From the NCBI GenBank assembly GCA_947632245.1, contig CANRON010000003.1, forward strand, positions 1 to 46,854: a stretch of 46,854 nucleotides of DNA, given 5' to 3'. The position numbers and the translations under genes are program-made. The DNA is from an uncultured Ignatzschineria sp. (lineage in GTDB: Bacteria; Pseudomonadota; Gammaproteobacteria; Cardiobacteriales; Wohlfahrtiimonadaceae). Every line of letters begins with the position of its first letter. Within the stretch, counting starts at the first letter, position 1. Below the pieces are notes generated by a model. That model searched no databases. It saw only the letters and a list, made by a program, of their open reading frames with translations, and had not been told where the DNA came from. This document shows, piece after piece, positions 11,623 to 21,932 of this stretch.

Positions 11623-11828
11623 AGCCAATTTTCCTCCAATACTCTGATTTAACTCATAAATTGATATAAACGAATATAAAGCGTACCCGAGTCCTCCCCG
11701 AATAAGCTTCAAAACTCTTGCATAAAATTGTATCCTAACCCATATATACTAATGGATTAGGCCGTAAAGTTAAAGTTTATCCTTAATTAAACTTTCCTTA
11801 ATAGATACTCAAAATGGAAGATGTCGTT

Positions 11829-13037
11829 ATGCTCTCAAATATTATTAAAAACGCTAATTCGAGCCTTATCAATTTTCTCCAAATAAATGACGAAAAATTC
11901 AGAACGATACGTCAATCGATTCATCAAAACCCTGAGCTTTCTCGTCAAGAATTTGAAACGGCCAATCTTATTGAGTCTCTATTAAATAGTTGGGGCATTG
12001 CTACAGAGCGGCTCGACAATACGGGCGTGATTGGAATTTTACAGAAAGGTAATTTTGAAAATACTCCGCGTATTGGTCTACGCGCGGATACAGATGCACT
12101 GCCTATTGATGAAAAGAGCGATCTTCCCTACGCATCTCAAAAACCCGGCATTATGCATGCTTGCGGTCATGATGGACATACCACCATGCTCCTCGCGGCT
12201 GCAGAGTATCTCGCAACAGAAGCAGAATTTGATGGCACAATCTACTTTATCTTTCAACCCGATGAGGAGGATCAAGCCGGTGCTCGCCGTATGGTAGAAG
12301 CGGGCTTGTTTGAAAAATTCCCGATGGATGCCGTATACGCAGTTCACAATTTCCCCGGCGCACGCCAAGGTCAAGTCCTTATTAAAAAGGGCCCACAGAT
12401 GGCGGGGACATGCGAAATTTTAATTGATGTGTTTTCAAAAGGGGGTCACGCAGCACATCCGTATCAAACCGTAGATAGCGTGCTCGTGGCATCAGAAATT
12501 GTTGTCGGTCTTCAGTCTATCGTTTCACGCAATATCTCGGGGATTGATTCTGCGGTCATTACCATTGGCGCTATTCATGGTGGTCATGCCAATAACGTTA
12601 TTCCGAACAAAGTATCCCTTCATGGCACGCTTCGTTATTTTGATCTTAAAATCAGAGATCTTATTAAAACTCGCATCGAGCAGCTCACGCAAGGAATCTG
12701 TAGTGCTTATGGCGCAACCTGCGAGGTAAGATTAATTGATGGCTATATTCCTACGATTAATCATGATGCGGAAACAGAGATTGCCACAGGTGCCATTAAG
12801 ACACTTATTCAGCCTGACTATATATCGCACGAAAAAATCGCCTCAATGGGTGCCGAAGACTTTGGCTTTATGCTGCATGCTTGCCCTGGTGCTTACTTCT
12901 ATCTCGGCAATGATGCTGATGAGTCCTTCACAGGTTTACATACCGATCAATATGACTTTAATGATGACAATATTCTTATTGGCGGTGCAATTTGGGCGAC
13001 GCTTGCGCTTCACTTTATGAAAAACTATTCTAAATAG
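11829..13037 (+). CDS. M20 family metallopeptidase/amidohydrolase (hippurate hydrolase/N-acyl amino acid amidohydrolase-like)
   Basis: GLRADTDALPIDE, MHACGHDGHTTMLLAAA, GAEDFGFML; start could also be 11814. Confidence 0.9.
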   Translation: MLSNIIKNANSSLINFLQINDEKFRTIRQSIHQNPELSRQEFETANLIESLLNSWGIATERLDNTGVIGILQKGNFENTPRIGLRADTDALPIDEKSDLPYASQKPGIMHACGHDGHTTMLLAAAEYLATEAEFDGTIYFIFQPDEEDQAGARRMVEAGLFEKFPMDAVYAVHNFPGARQGQVLIKKGPQMAGTCEILIDVFSKGGHAAHPYQTVDSVLVASEIVVGLQSIVSRNISGIDSAVITIGAIHGGHANNVIPNKVSLHGTLRYFDLKIRDLIKTRIEQLTQGICSAYGATCEVRLIDGYIPTINHDAETEIATGAIKTLIQPDYISHEKIASMGAEDFGFMLHACPGAYFYLGNDADESFTGLHTDQYDFNDDNILIGGAIWATLALHFMKNYSK

Positions 13038-13326
13038 CGCGAAAAGCATCAAAAGCGTTACAAAAAGTGGCAGTACTATTTTGACTGACTCCTTATTCCT
13101 TGTGATTATCAATAAATATTTACAACTATAAATTTCATATCTCAGAGGCTAGATCAGAATATTCATTTTACGACGCCAATCATGCTACGCTTTTGTATAC
13201 TCCTAAAATAACGACCGTTAATCTCATGTAAACATATTTACAATAAAATTATCTTTATAAAAAGATATTAACATTTAATGACTGCATATCACCTGCCAAA
13301 GGCGATTTCCCATGCAGTATCTATGG

Positions 13327-13332
13327 TATAAT
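13327..13332 (+). promoter_or_regulatory. Candidate extended -10 (TGGTATAAT) upstream of hemB
   Basis: TG-N-TATAAT 26 nt before the hemB ATG; no good -35. Confidence 0.45.
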
Positions 13333-13357
13333 TCACGCTTTGCCAGGAGGAGAACCT

Positions 13358-14359
13358 ATGAGCGTCACTAAACCCCTTTATCGTCCACGTCGTATGCGCA
13401 GAAACCCTGCGATTCGCCAATTAGTTCAGGAAAACTTCTTTGATCTTAATGATCTTATCTGCCCTGTTTTCGTAGAGGAAAATATTCAAGATAAGGTTGA
13501 GATCAAAACATTGCCGGGAATTTACAGATATCCGGAAAAAGATCTTGAAAAAGAGGTTCTAGAACTTCAAGCCCTCGGCATTCGTTACATCATGCCCTTC
13601 GGTATCTCTCACTGCAAAGATGAGACGGGTAGCGATACTTGGAGCGATGAAGGCTTCCTTGCACGCATGATCCGCACAATCCGCAAAACAGCGCCTGAAA
13701 TGGTCATTATTCCAGATATCTGTTTCTGTGAATATACATCTCATGGCCATTGTGGCGTGATTTGTAATGGCGAAGTCGATAATGATGCCACAATTGAAAA
13801 TCTTGCCAAGCAAGCCGTAACAGCAGCAAGAGCCGGCGCCGACATTTTAGCGCCCTCAGCGATGATGGATGGCCAAGTATTAGCAATTCGTGAGGCTCTT
13901 GATGAAGCAGGCTTTGAGCACGTGGGCATTTTAGCGCATGCGATTAAATTCTCCTCAGCATTTTATGGTCCTTTCCGAGAAGCCGTAAACTCTGAGCTCT
14001 CTGGCAACCGTAATGGTTACCAAGCGGACTTCGCTAATGGTCGTCAAGCGATGATTGAAGCGAGCCTTGATGAGCAAGAAGGCGCAGACATCTTAATGGT
14101 TAAGCCCGGAACACCGTATCTTGATCTTTTAGCACGCCTTCGCGACCGCACTGATTTACCGCTCGCGGCATATCAAGTGGGTGGTGAGTACGCAGCCATT
14201 AAATTCGCCTCGCTTGCTGGTGCACTGGATGAAAAATCCATTGTCGCAGAAACGCTTATCGGCTTTAAACGTGCCGGCGCGGATATGATTGTGAGCTACT
14301 ACACCAAAGAAGTTGCAACATGGTTGAGAGACAAGCAGATCGATAGCTTAAGCAAATAG
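13358..14359 (+). CDS. hemB: Delta-aminolevulinic acid dehydratase (porphobilinogen synthase)
   Basis: RPRRMRRNPAIRQLVQE, DICFCEYTSHGHCG, GADILAPSAMMDG, MVKPGTPYLD; strong SD AGGAGG before the ATG at 13358. Confidence 0.97.
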   Translation: MSVTKPLYRPRRMRRNPAIRQLVQENFFDLNDLICPVFVEENIQDKVEIKTLPGIYRYPEKDLEKEVLELQALGIRYIMPFGISHCKDETGSDTWSDEGFLARMIRTIRKTAPEMVIIPDICFCEYTSHGHCGVICNGEVDNDATIENLAKQAVTAARAGADILAPSAMMDGQVLAIREALDEAGFEHVGILAHAIKFSSAFYGPFREAVNSELSGNRNGYQADFANGRQAMIEASLDEQEGADILMVKPGTPYLDLLARLRDRTDLPLAAYQVGGEYAAIKFASLAGALDEKSIVAETLIGFKRAGADMIVSYYTKEVATWLRDKQIDSLSK

Positions 14360-14520
14360 TGAAATAAACAGGCATCTAAACAGGCCTATATTGTGAATAT
14401 ATAGGTCGCTATGTCCAGTCCGTTCAAGCAGATGCTTCGAACCCACTGCGCCAATCTACATATCAATATCATTTTGGACCCGAAAGATTCCATACATTTT
14501 TGAAAGCGATTTTAACGAAT

Positions 14521-16224
14521 ATGAAAACTAGTCAATTCCTAATCAGTACCCTACGTGATACTCCTAATGATGCCGAGATCAAATCTCATCAATTAATGTT
14601 GAGAGCGGGTCTTATCCGCCGTGTAAGCTCAGGTATCTATAGCTGGAGCCCGCTTGGTTTACGCGTGTTGAAAAAAACAGAAGCAATCGTACGAGAAGAG
14701 ATGAACAGAGCCGGCGCACTTGAAATGTTGATGCCCTCAAGCCAACCAGCTGAGCTTTGGGTTGAATCGGGTCGTTGGGAGCAATTTGGTCCGGAATTAC
14801 TCCGCTTTAAAGATCGCCATATGCGAGATTACTGTTTAGGCCCAACGCATGAAGAAGTGATTACTGACTTCGCGCGCCAAGAACTGAAAAGCTATCGCCA
14901 GCTCCCGATTAACCTCTATCAAATTCAGTGGAAGTTCCGGGATGAGATTCGTCCTCGTTTTGGCGTCATGCGTTCACGCGAATTCCTCATGAAAGATGCT
15001 TACTCTTTCCATATTGATGCGGAATCTCTCGATGAAACATACAATAAAATGTATCAAGCATACTCCAATATTCTTGATCGTTTAGAATTAGAATACCGTG
15101 CAGTATTCGCGGACTCTGGCGCCATTGGCGGTAGCAAATCTCAAGAGTTCCACGTTGTAACGCAAGCGGGTGAAGATGCAATTGTTTACTCAACAGAGTC
15201 TGATTATGCAGCAAACGTGGAAGCCGCAGAAGCGATCGCAGTCGGCACGCGTTTAGCAGCAACGCAAGCACTGACTAAAATTGAAACACCCAACGTCCAC
15301 TCTATTGAAGAGCTCGCGGCATTTTTAGACTTACCCGCAGAACTTCACCTCAAAACACTTATTCTCCATGGCGTCAAAGATGAGCTTATCGCAGTCTGTT
15401 TACGTGGTGATCATGAATTGAATGAAGTCAAAGCTGAAAATAGTGGTCTTTTCAAAACGCCACTTGAATTTGCAACAGATGAAGAAATCGCAACGCAACT
15501 CAAGACAACACCGGGCTCAATTGGCCCTGTAAATCTTCCTATTCGTATTATCTTCGATCGCCAAGCTGCGCTTATGAGTGATTTTAGCTGCGGTGCAAAT
15601 GAGACAGGTTTCCATTTCACGGGCGTGAATATCGGCCGTGATCTGCCTGAAGCTGAAGTATTAGATCTGCGTGAAATTAAAGTTGGCGACCCTTCCCCTT
15701 GTGGCAAAGGTACAATCGCAATGGCACGCGGCATTGAAGTGGGGCATATTTTCCAACTCGGTGATCGTTACTCAAAAGCCATGAATGCAACAGTACTAGA
15801 CCAAAATGGAAAAGCGACTGTTATGCAGATGGGTTGCTATGGAATCGGCGTTACGCGCATCGTGGCAGCCGCGATTGAACAACGCAATGATGATGCCGGC
15901 ATTATCTGGCCATCAGCGATTGCACCTTTTGCAGTATCATTGATTCCTATGAACTATAGTAAATCAGCGCTCGTAAAAGAGACCACTGACAAGCTCTATG
16001 ATGAATTAATGGCGCTCGGTGTTGATGTTCTTCTGGAAGATCGTAACGTTCGCCCGGGTGAAGCATTTAGTGATCATGAGCTGATTGGTATTCCGCTTCG
16101 CGTTGTCATCGGCGATCGTACTCTTAAAAACAATGAAGTTGAATTCAAGGGTAGAACTGACGAAGAAGCAACGATGGTACCTGTTGCCGATATCGTGAGT
16201 TTCTTAAAAGAGAAATTAGCATAA
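14521..16224 (+). CDS. proS: Prolyl-tRNA synthetase
   Basis: [59 protein letters not shown]; class II motifs. ORF track start (14500, TTG) is probably too far upstream. Confidence 0.97.
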   Translation: MKTSQFLISTLRDTPNDAEIKSHQLMLRAGLIRRVSSGIYSWSPLGLRVLKKTEAIVREEMNRAGALEMLMPSSQPAELWVESGRWEQFGPELLRFKDRHMRDYCLGPTHEEVITDFARQELKSYRQLPINLYQIQWKFRDEIRPRFGVMRSREFLMKDAYSFHIDAESLDETYNKMYQAYSNILDRLELEYRAVFADSGAIGGSKSQEFHVVTQAGEDAIVYSTESDYAANVEAAEAIAVGTRLAATQALTKIETPNVHSIEELAAFLDLPAELHLKTLILHGVKDELIAVCLRGDHELNEVKAENSGLFKTPLEFATDEEIATQLKTTPGSIGPVNLPIRIIFDRQAALMSDFSCGANETGFHFTGVNIGRDLPEAEVLDLREIKVGDPSPCGKGTIAMARGIEVGHIFQLGDRYSKAMNATVLDQNGKATVMQMGCYGIGVTRIVAAAIEQRNDDAGIIWPSAIAPFAVSLIPMNYSKSALVKETTDKLYDELMALGVDVLLEDRNVRPGEAFSDHELIGIPLRVVIGDRTLKNNEVEFKGRTDEEATMVPVADIVSFLKEKLA

Positions 16225-16295
16225 TAATATCGCTAATATCGCTCAAGCACGCACCTTTATACACAACGAGAGTGCTCATGAAAATCATAACTCTC

Positions 16296-16325
16296 AAAAG
16301 ACCGCTATTATAGCGGTCTTTTTTA
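16296..16325 (+). terminator. Rho-independent terminator of proS
   Basis: AAAGACCGCTATTATAGCGGTCTTTTTT hairpin plus U-tract. Confidence 0.85.
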
Positions 16326-16495
16326 TTGTAACAGTTTTACACACCGCAGAAATAAACCTCGCGTACTGAACGGGTAACAGCCCTTAAATGCAGATAGAAC
16401 ATGCGCATCTCTCTTATCAAAAAATAATTACCCCAACGATATCCAACGGGTTATTCACAAAGTTATCCACAGAAAATATACATATATGGGCAAAG

Positions 16496-16529
16496 AAAAA
16501 CGCACATCAGAATGACTTCTAATATGCGC
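16496..16529 (-). terminator. Probable terminator downstream of tsaB
   Basis: Minus strand GCGCATATTAGAAGTCATTCTGATGTGCGTTTTT: imperfect hairpin (bulge, GU pairs) followed by T5. Confidence 0.5.
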
Positions 16530-16565
16530 TTTATACAGATCGTATTTTAATATGAATTTTACAAG

Positions 16566-17336
16566 TTAAATCGATGCGTCCGCTTGCGCTTTTGCTTTCT
16601 CTGCGCGAAGTGCTTTCTGCTCTTCGATTGTGAGTGCAATATTATGGCGCAGATAGACCGGCGAAACTTGGTCTGCATATAGACCTAAGCCTTTTTCAAG
16701 ATCTTTCATCGCTAATAACGTTAAATCTCCTGCTCTAGGATAATTATGATCTTCAACTAAAGTGACGCCCATCGTCTCGAGTGCTGATTCATCAAGTAAC
16801 CAGCCATCACCGACACCGAGAAATTTAAACTCGCCATATTTCCCGGTCTTGGACTCTATCCCTTCTCTAATATCATCGAGCTTCGCATAGATCTCTTCTA
16901 ATGAGTTGACCTGATCTTTCTCAATGATCTTCAGATCCCCATCATCATCTAGCGCATATACGCCCCAATACACTTCCTGCATTTTGGCATCCATTACGGG
17001 CATGACAATCGCATCGGGATTCTCTTCTAATACCGGATAAGCAAGCGCCGCAAGTGTTGAGATAGGAACGATAGGAATATTTAACCCCGCACCTAAACCT
17101 TGTATAAATCCACATGCAATTCTGAGCCCCGCAAAGCTTCCTGGGCCAACCGTGAAGGTTAACCCATGAAGTTCTTTAAACTCAATCTCTGCAGCTTCCA
17201 TGACCTCTTCTGTCATCGGCTTTAATAACTCTATGTGCTTACGAGGCGCAAGCGTTAACCGCTCAACGATCTCGCCATTGACATAGACTGCCGCTGAACA
17301 TGCTTCTGTAGAAGCATCTACCGCTAATATTTTCAT
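16566..17336 (-). CDS. tsaB: tRNA threonylcarbamoyladenosine biosynthesis protein TsaB
   Basis: MKILAVDASTEACSAAVYVNGE; GPGSFAGLRIACGFIQGLG. Confidence 0.93.
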   Translation of the reverse strand: MKILAVDASTEACSAAVYVNGEIVERLTLAPRKHIELLKPMTEEVMEAAEIEFKELHGLTFTVGPGSFAGLRIACGFIQGLGAGLNIPIVPISTLAALAYPVLEENPDAIVMPVMDAKMQEVYWGVYALDDDGDLKIIEKDQVNSLEEIYAKLDDIREGIESKTGKYGEFKFLGVGDGWLLDESALETMGVTLVEDHNYPRAGDLTLLAMKDLEKGLGLYADQVSPVYLRHNIALTIEEQKALRAEKAKAQADASI

Positions 17337-17339
17337 GGA

Positions 17340-17507
17340 TTATTCAACGATATATTCAGTACTGCAATACGGGCAGTGGACCTTTCCATCTTGATTTGGC
17401 GCGAGATAGACTCTTGGGTGATATCCCCACGCATCCACATCAATCGGTGGACAGCAAATCGGTAGTTCTTGTTCTGTCAGTTCTACTTTTTTTTGATCTA
17501 ATGCCAT
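17340..17507 (-). CDS. Zinc-finger (zf-CHCC, NDUFS6-like) small protein, 55 aa
   Basis: Own translation: MALDQKKVELTEQELPICCPPIDVDAWGYHPRVYLAPNQDGKVHCPYCSTEYIVE*; C/H-P-R-V-Y-L/CPYC pattern; below the ORF-track length cut-off. Confidence 0.85.
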   Translation of the reverse strand: MALDQKKVELTEQELPICCPPIDVDAWGYHPRVYLAPNQDGKVHCPYCSTEYIVE

Positions 17508-17518
17508 GATTTTACTCC

Positions 17519-19189
17519 TTAGCGTGAAATCGGTTTGTACTTAATTCGTGTAGGATTATCTGCATCATCGCCTAATCTACGACGACGGTCAGCTTCATAC
17601 TCTTCATAGTTTCCTTCAAACCATTCTACATGAGAATCACCTTCAAAGGCTAGAATATGCGTCGCAATTCTATCTAGGAACCATCTATCATGCGAAATCA
17701 CCACAACACAGCCCGCAAATGCAAGAATAGCATCTTCAAGCGCACGTAATGTTTCGATATCGAGGTCGTTCGTCGGCTCATCGAGAAGAATTAAGTTTCC
17801 GCCTGATCTTAAGACTTTTGCAAGGTGAACACGGTTACGCTCTCCCCCTGAAAGATCGCGGATCAATTTCTGCTGATCTGAGCCTTTAAAGTTAAAGCGC
17901 CCACAATAAGCGCGCGATGGCGTTTCGTAGTTACCGACTTTAATAATGTCAGATCCACCTGAAATCTCTTCCCACACAGTCTTTGAACCATCAAGCGCAT
18001 CACGGCTCTGATCCACATAAGCCAACTGCACACTATCACCGACACGGAATACACCGTTATCCGCTTCAAGTTGCTTTGTCATGAGATTAAAGAGCGTTGA
18101 TTTACCGGCACCGTTAGGTCCAATCACCCCAACAATACCACCCTTTGGTAGATTAAAGCTTAAGTTTTCATAGAGAAGCTTATCCCCGAATGCTTTAGCA
18201 ATATCCGTCGCTTCAATCACGAGATCACCTAAACGTGGACCTGGTGGAATATAGATTTCCATCGTTTCATTACGTTCTTGGAACTCTTGGCTCTCTAACT
18301 CTTCAAAACGCGCTAAACGTGCTTTTGATTTTGTTTGACGACCCTTAACACCTTGACGAACCCACTCAAGCTCTTTCTTAATCGCTTTAGCACGTGATTC
18401 TTCTTGCTTTGATTCTTGCTCTAAACGACGTGTTTTTTGATCTAACCAGTCTGAATAGTTGCCTTCATAAGGAATACCATGACCACGGTCTAGCTCTAAA
18501 ATCCATCCCGCAACATTATCAAGGAAGTAACGGTCATGCGTTACCGCAACAACTGTTCCTGGATAATCATGCAAGAAACGCTCAAGCCATGCGACAGATT
18601 CTGCGTCTAAGTGGTTCGTTGGTTCATCAAGAAGCAACATATCCGGCTTCGAGAGCAGTAACTTACAGAGTGCTACACGACGTTTTTCACCCCCTGAAAG
18701 CGTTGCAATATCTCGATCCATTGGCGGAAGGCGAAGTGCATCTGCCGCGATTTCAAGTTGGCGATCAAGGCTATGACCATCACTACTTGCTAAAATCGCT
18801 TCTAATTCTGCTTGCTTTGCCGCTAATGCATCAAAGTCCGCATCTGGCTCTGCATAAGCTGCATAGACCGCATCTAACTCTACTTGTGCATTTTTAATGT
18901 CGCCGAGCGCTTCTTCTAAGTTGCCGCGTACATCTAATGCTTCGTTTAGCTTTGGTTCTTGCTCGAGGAAACCAATTTTAGTTCCTGGCTGAACACGTGC
19001 TTCACCCTGAATATTTTTATCCACGCCCGCCATAATGCGTAAAAGCGTTGATTTCCCTGATCCGTTTAATCCTAAAACACCAATTTTGGCCCCAGGGAAG
19101 AAAGAGATCGAAATATCTTTCAAGATCTCCTTGTTCGGTGGTACGACTTTACTCACACGATTCATCGTGTAGATAAATTGTCCTGACAT
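17519..19189 (-). CDS. ettA: ABC-F translational factor EttA
   Basis: 556 aa; two Walker A/B ABC domains, no TM; YTMNRVSKVVPPNKEILKDISISFFPGAKIGVLGLNGSGKSTL; 5'-LSGGEKRRVALCKLLLSKPDMLLLDEPTNHLD. Confidence 0.95.
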   Translation of the reverse strand: MSGQFIYTMNRVSKVVPPNKEILKDISISFFPGAKIGVLGLNGSGKSTLLRIMAGVDKNIQGEARVQPGTKIGFLEQEPKLNEALDVRGNLEEALGDIKNAQVELDAVYAAYAEPDADFDALAAKQAELEAILASSDGHSLDRQLEIAADALRLPPMDRDIATLSGGEKRRVALCKLLLSKPDMLLLDEPTNHLDAESVAWLERFLHDYPGTVVAVTHDRYFLDNVAGWILELDRGHGIPYEGNYSDWLDQKTRRLEQESKQEESRAKAIKKELEWVRQGVKGRQTKSKARLARFEELESQEFQERNETMEIYIPPGPRLGDLVIEATDIAKAFGDKLLYENLSFNLPKGGIVGVIGPNGAGKSTLFNLMTKQLEADNGVFRVGDSVQLAYVDQSRDALDGSKTVWEEISGGSDIIKVGNYETPSRAYCGRFNFKGSDQQKLIRDLSGGERNRVHLAKVLRSGGNLILLDEPTNDLDIETLRALEDAILAFAGCVVVISHDRWFLDRIATHILAFEGDSHVEWFEGNYEEYEADRRRRLGDDADNPTRIKYKPISR

Positions 19190-19629
19190 ATATTAAAATC
19201 CTTATCTAAAGATAACTTGATCAATCTCGCAAGTCTGACCAATGGCTTGTACAAATTATTTTCCGATATTCTACCCTATATTGCGTTAAATTGATGCCAA
19301 AGGCTGAGTTTTTTTCAATTACTCACACCCCTTTTATCAATCCTTATTGCATTCACTCGCTATCCGCACACTATTTATGGGCATCTCTAAGCTGTATTAC
19401 TGACTATCTCCATGATAATGTGATAGTTGTATCTGATGATGACAAATAGTGATGATCTTATAGAGAAATAATGACCGTAATAAATGTCGGTGAAAGGTCT
19501 GTGAGGAAGCCATCTTTCATGTTTCTGTGAAATACTATTGATCCCTCTGTGCCCCTTCTCTCTCTAAGAATGATTCAATCACATAATAAGCACAATTAAA
19601 AAACTAACAACCTCAAGGAGAAGATTATA

Positions 19630-20598
19630 ATGCCTTATCAAATCACACTCAAAGCGCAAGGTGACATCAGCAATCTCGTCAAAGAAGATATCTCGCTAGC
19701 ACCCCCTTCAAAAGGGGAAGTCACAATCCAGCAAACCGCTATCGGCCTGAATTTTATCGATACTTATCATCGCGATGGCCTCTATAAGCTTGAAACGCCG
19801 ACCGTTATTGGCCAGGAAGCCGCCGGCGTGATCACCGCTGTTGGCGAAGATGTAACAGGCTTTAATATTGGCGATAGAATCTGCTATGCCAGCGTTTTAG
19901 GTGCTTATACTTCCGAGCGAAATATATCCACAGAAAGACTTATTAAAATCCCCAGCAGTATCTCTTATGCGGAGGCGGCATCTTCGCTCATTCGCGGCGG
20001 CACAGCCAGTTACCTTCTTTTTGATCTATTTAAGCTACAGTCAGAGCATACGGCGCTGATTCATGCCGGCGCCGGCGGCGTTGGTCAAATTCTTATTCAA
20101 TGGGCGAAAGCAATTGGTGCAACGGTTATTACGACAGTTGGCAGCGCAGAGAAAGCAGAAGTTGCTAAAGCTTTGGGGGCAGATCTTGTGATTAATTACC
20201 GCACTGAAGATTTTGCAAAACGTGTCCGTGAATTTATGCCGGATGGCGTAGATGTTGTCTATGATGGTGTCGGTAAAGATACTTTCTTGCCATCGCTCGA
20301 TTGCTTAAAGCTCCTCGGCATGATGGTCTCATTTGGGAATGCATCGGGTGCGCCGCCGGCGATCTCCCCGCTATTACTCCTTGAAAAAGGCAGCCTCTTC
20401 TTAACCCGCCCGAACCTCAATGCTTATACATCGACAAAAGAGCGTTACCAAACCGTAATGGATCGTTGGTTCTTAGCGCTCAGCTCAGGTCAAATTAAAC
20501 TCTCGCTACAACAAACATTCCCGCTCTCAGATGTCGGCCGAGCCCATCAAGCACTTGAAAACAGAGAGATCGTCGGCTCTGCTGTATTAATCCCTTAA
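19630..20598 (+). CDS. Zinc-less quinone oxidoreductase (MDR family, QorA-like)
   Basis: GLNFIDTYHRDGLY, IGQEAAGVITAVGEDV, HAGAGGVGQILIQWAKAIGA. Confidence 0.9.
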   Translation: MPYQITLKAQGDISNLVKEDISLAPPSKGEVTIQQTAIGLNFIDTYHRDGLYKLETPTVIGQEAAGVITAVGEDVTGFNIGDRICYASVLGAYTSERNISTERLIKIPSSISYAEAASSLIRGGTASYLLFDLFKLQSEHTALIHAGAGGVGQILIQWAKAIGATVITTVGSAEKAEVAKALGADLVINYRTEDFAKRVREFMPDGVDVVYDGVGKDTFLPSLDCLKLLGMMVSFGNASGAPPAISPLLLLEKGSLFLTRPNLNAYTSTKERYQTVMDRWFLALSSGQIKLSLQQTFPLSDVGRAHQALENREIVGSAVLIP

Positions 20599-20635
20599 TC
20601 CGTAATAGTCATAATAGTCAGACTATAAACCAAAG

Positions 20636-20665
20636 CGCCATGTCTTCATTGTCATGGCGTTTTCT
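20636..20665 (+). terminator. Terminator downstream of quinone oxidoreductase
   Basis: CGCCATGtcttcattgtCATGGCGTTTTC hairpin with short T-tract. Confidence 0.65.
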
Positions 20666-20808
20666 ATGTCGAATCGTTCACCACTCTTTATTTACTTAAA
20701 ACTACCCTAAATACGCATTAAGACCTATTTTATTCCTCAAGCTTACTATTTACTATAAAATGGTAAGCTTAATCGCAAACTGACATTAATTTAAAGAGGA
20801 AATGATTC

Positions 20809-21678
20809 ATGGCTGAGTTTTTAGCACTCCTTACCGGTGCTTTTTTTATTGGTTTTGCAGCCCAAACACACTGCGTTGGAATGTGCGGGCCTGTCATTGG
20901 AATACTCGGCATGAATAACTCTTACAAACGTATTCCTGCCGCCATTCTTTATAATTTTGGCCGCATCACAACCTACACGCTACTCGGCGTTATTGGTGGT
21001 TTAATTGCAGCCTCAGTATCAGATATATCATCCATACAATATGTGATTCGCTATGTTGCCGGCGGCATTATGATTCTCATCGCATTACAATTATTTGGTA
21101 TGCCCCAAGCTTTAGGCTTTATCGAAAGACCCTTTCAATATATTTGGAAACCTATTCAAAAATTCTCTCAGCGCTTTTTCCCTATCCGCACTGCTCGCGG
21201 TACTTATACAGTAGGCATGATATGGGGATTACTCCCCTGCGGCGCTGTTTATGGCCCACTCGCCATTGCAATGGGTGCGGGATCTGTTGCTAAATCCGCT
21301 GGTATTATGTTTGCTTTTGGCCTTGGCACACTCCCCCTGATGCTAGGTCTTGCTATTTTTGGTAACTTTGTCGGTCACTTTTTTGCAAAGAAAAAAGTTC
21401 GTATGATTGCCGGCATCATGGTGTTAATGATGGCGATCTATTACCTGGGCTGGATCGCGCCACAAGAAAAAGTATCGAAGCGAGCGGCCACACTCAGCAC
21501 GCAAACTGAACAGATCAGAAGTGGCGAAAAAAGCGCGACTGATATGCTAGAAAATTTGAAAAACTCAGGCCATGGACATGGCGAGTCTCATAACGGCCAC
21601 GGGACTCAAGCTCAGGATATGCACTCTTCGCATGATGAATCTCCGGAAAATGATGCGCATCATGCTACTCATCATTAA
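20809..21678 (+). CDS. TauE/SafE-like membrane protein (COG2836-type) with His-rich C-terminus
   Basis: AAQTHCVGMCGPVIGIL motif, multiple TM segments, MIWGLLPCGAVYGPLAIA; tail HGHGESHNGHGTQAQDMHSSHDESPENDAHHATHH. Confidence 0.82.
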   Translation: MAEFLALLTGAFFIGFAAQTHCVGMCGPVIGILGMNNSYKRIPAAILYNFGRITTYTLLGVIGGLIAASVSDISSIQYVIRYVAGGIMILIALQLFGMPQALGFIERPFQYIWKPIQKFSQRFFPIRTARGTYTVGMIWGLLPCGAVYGPLAIAMGAGSVAKSAGIMFAFGLGTLPLMLGLAIFGNFVGHFFAKKKVRMIAGIMVLMMAIYYLGWIAPQEKVSKRAATLSTQTEQIRSGEKSATDMLENLKNSGHGHGESHNGHGTQAQDMHSSHDESPENDAHHATHH

Positions 21679-21932
21679 ATATCTGTAAATTACCTGTAAA
21701 TTTTCTAGATCTGTTTTAAGATGATTTTAAATCGAAATCAAGCTTTGATGACAGTATTGAAAGGATTCAGGGAATCATGAGTGCATTTGTCGTAGAGAAA
21801 GGTAATAATAGATTATAAGGTGATATATTTGCGCATTAATGTAAAAAATTAGCATTCTGCCATATCACTTCTCGGAATAAAAAATAATAACAGACATATC
21901 GATATACATCAGAGTAAAAGGGGCTATCACAC

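Noticed and set aside
14408-14460. Text resembling a tRNA T-arm (GCTTCGAACCC) in the hemB-proS gap
   Set aside because: No acceptor stem, D-arm or anticodon arm could be folded around it.
18394-18897. 167-aa plus-strand ORF inside ettA
   Set aside because: Antisense to ettA, His/Leu-rich composition typical of a shadow frame.
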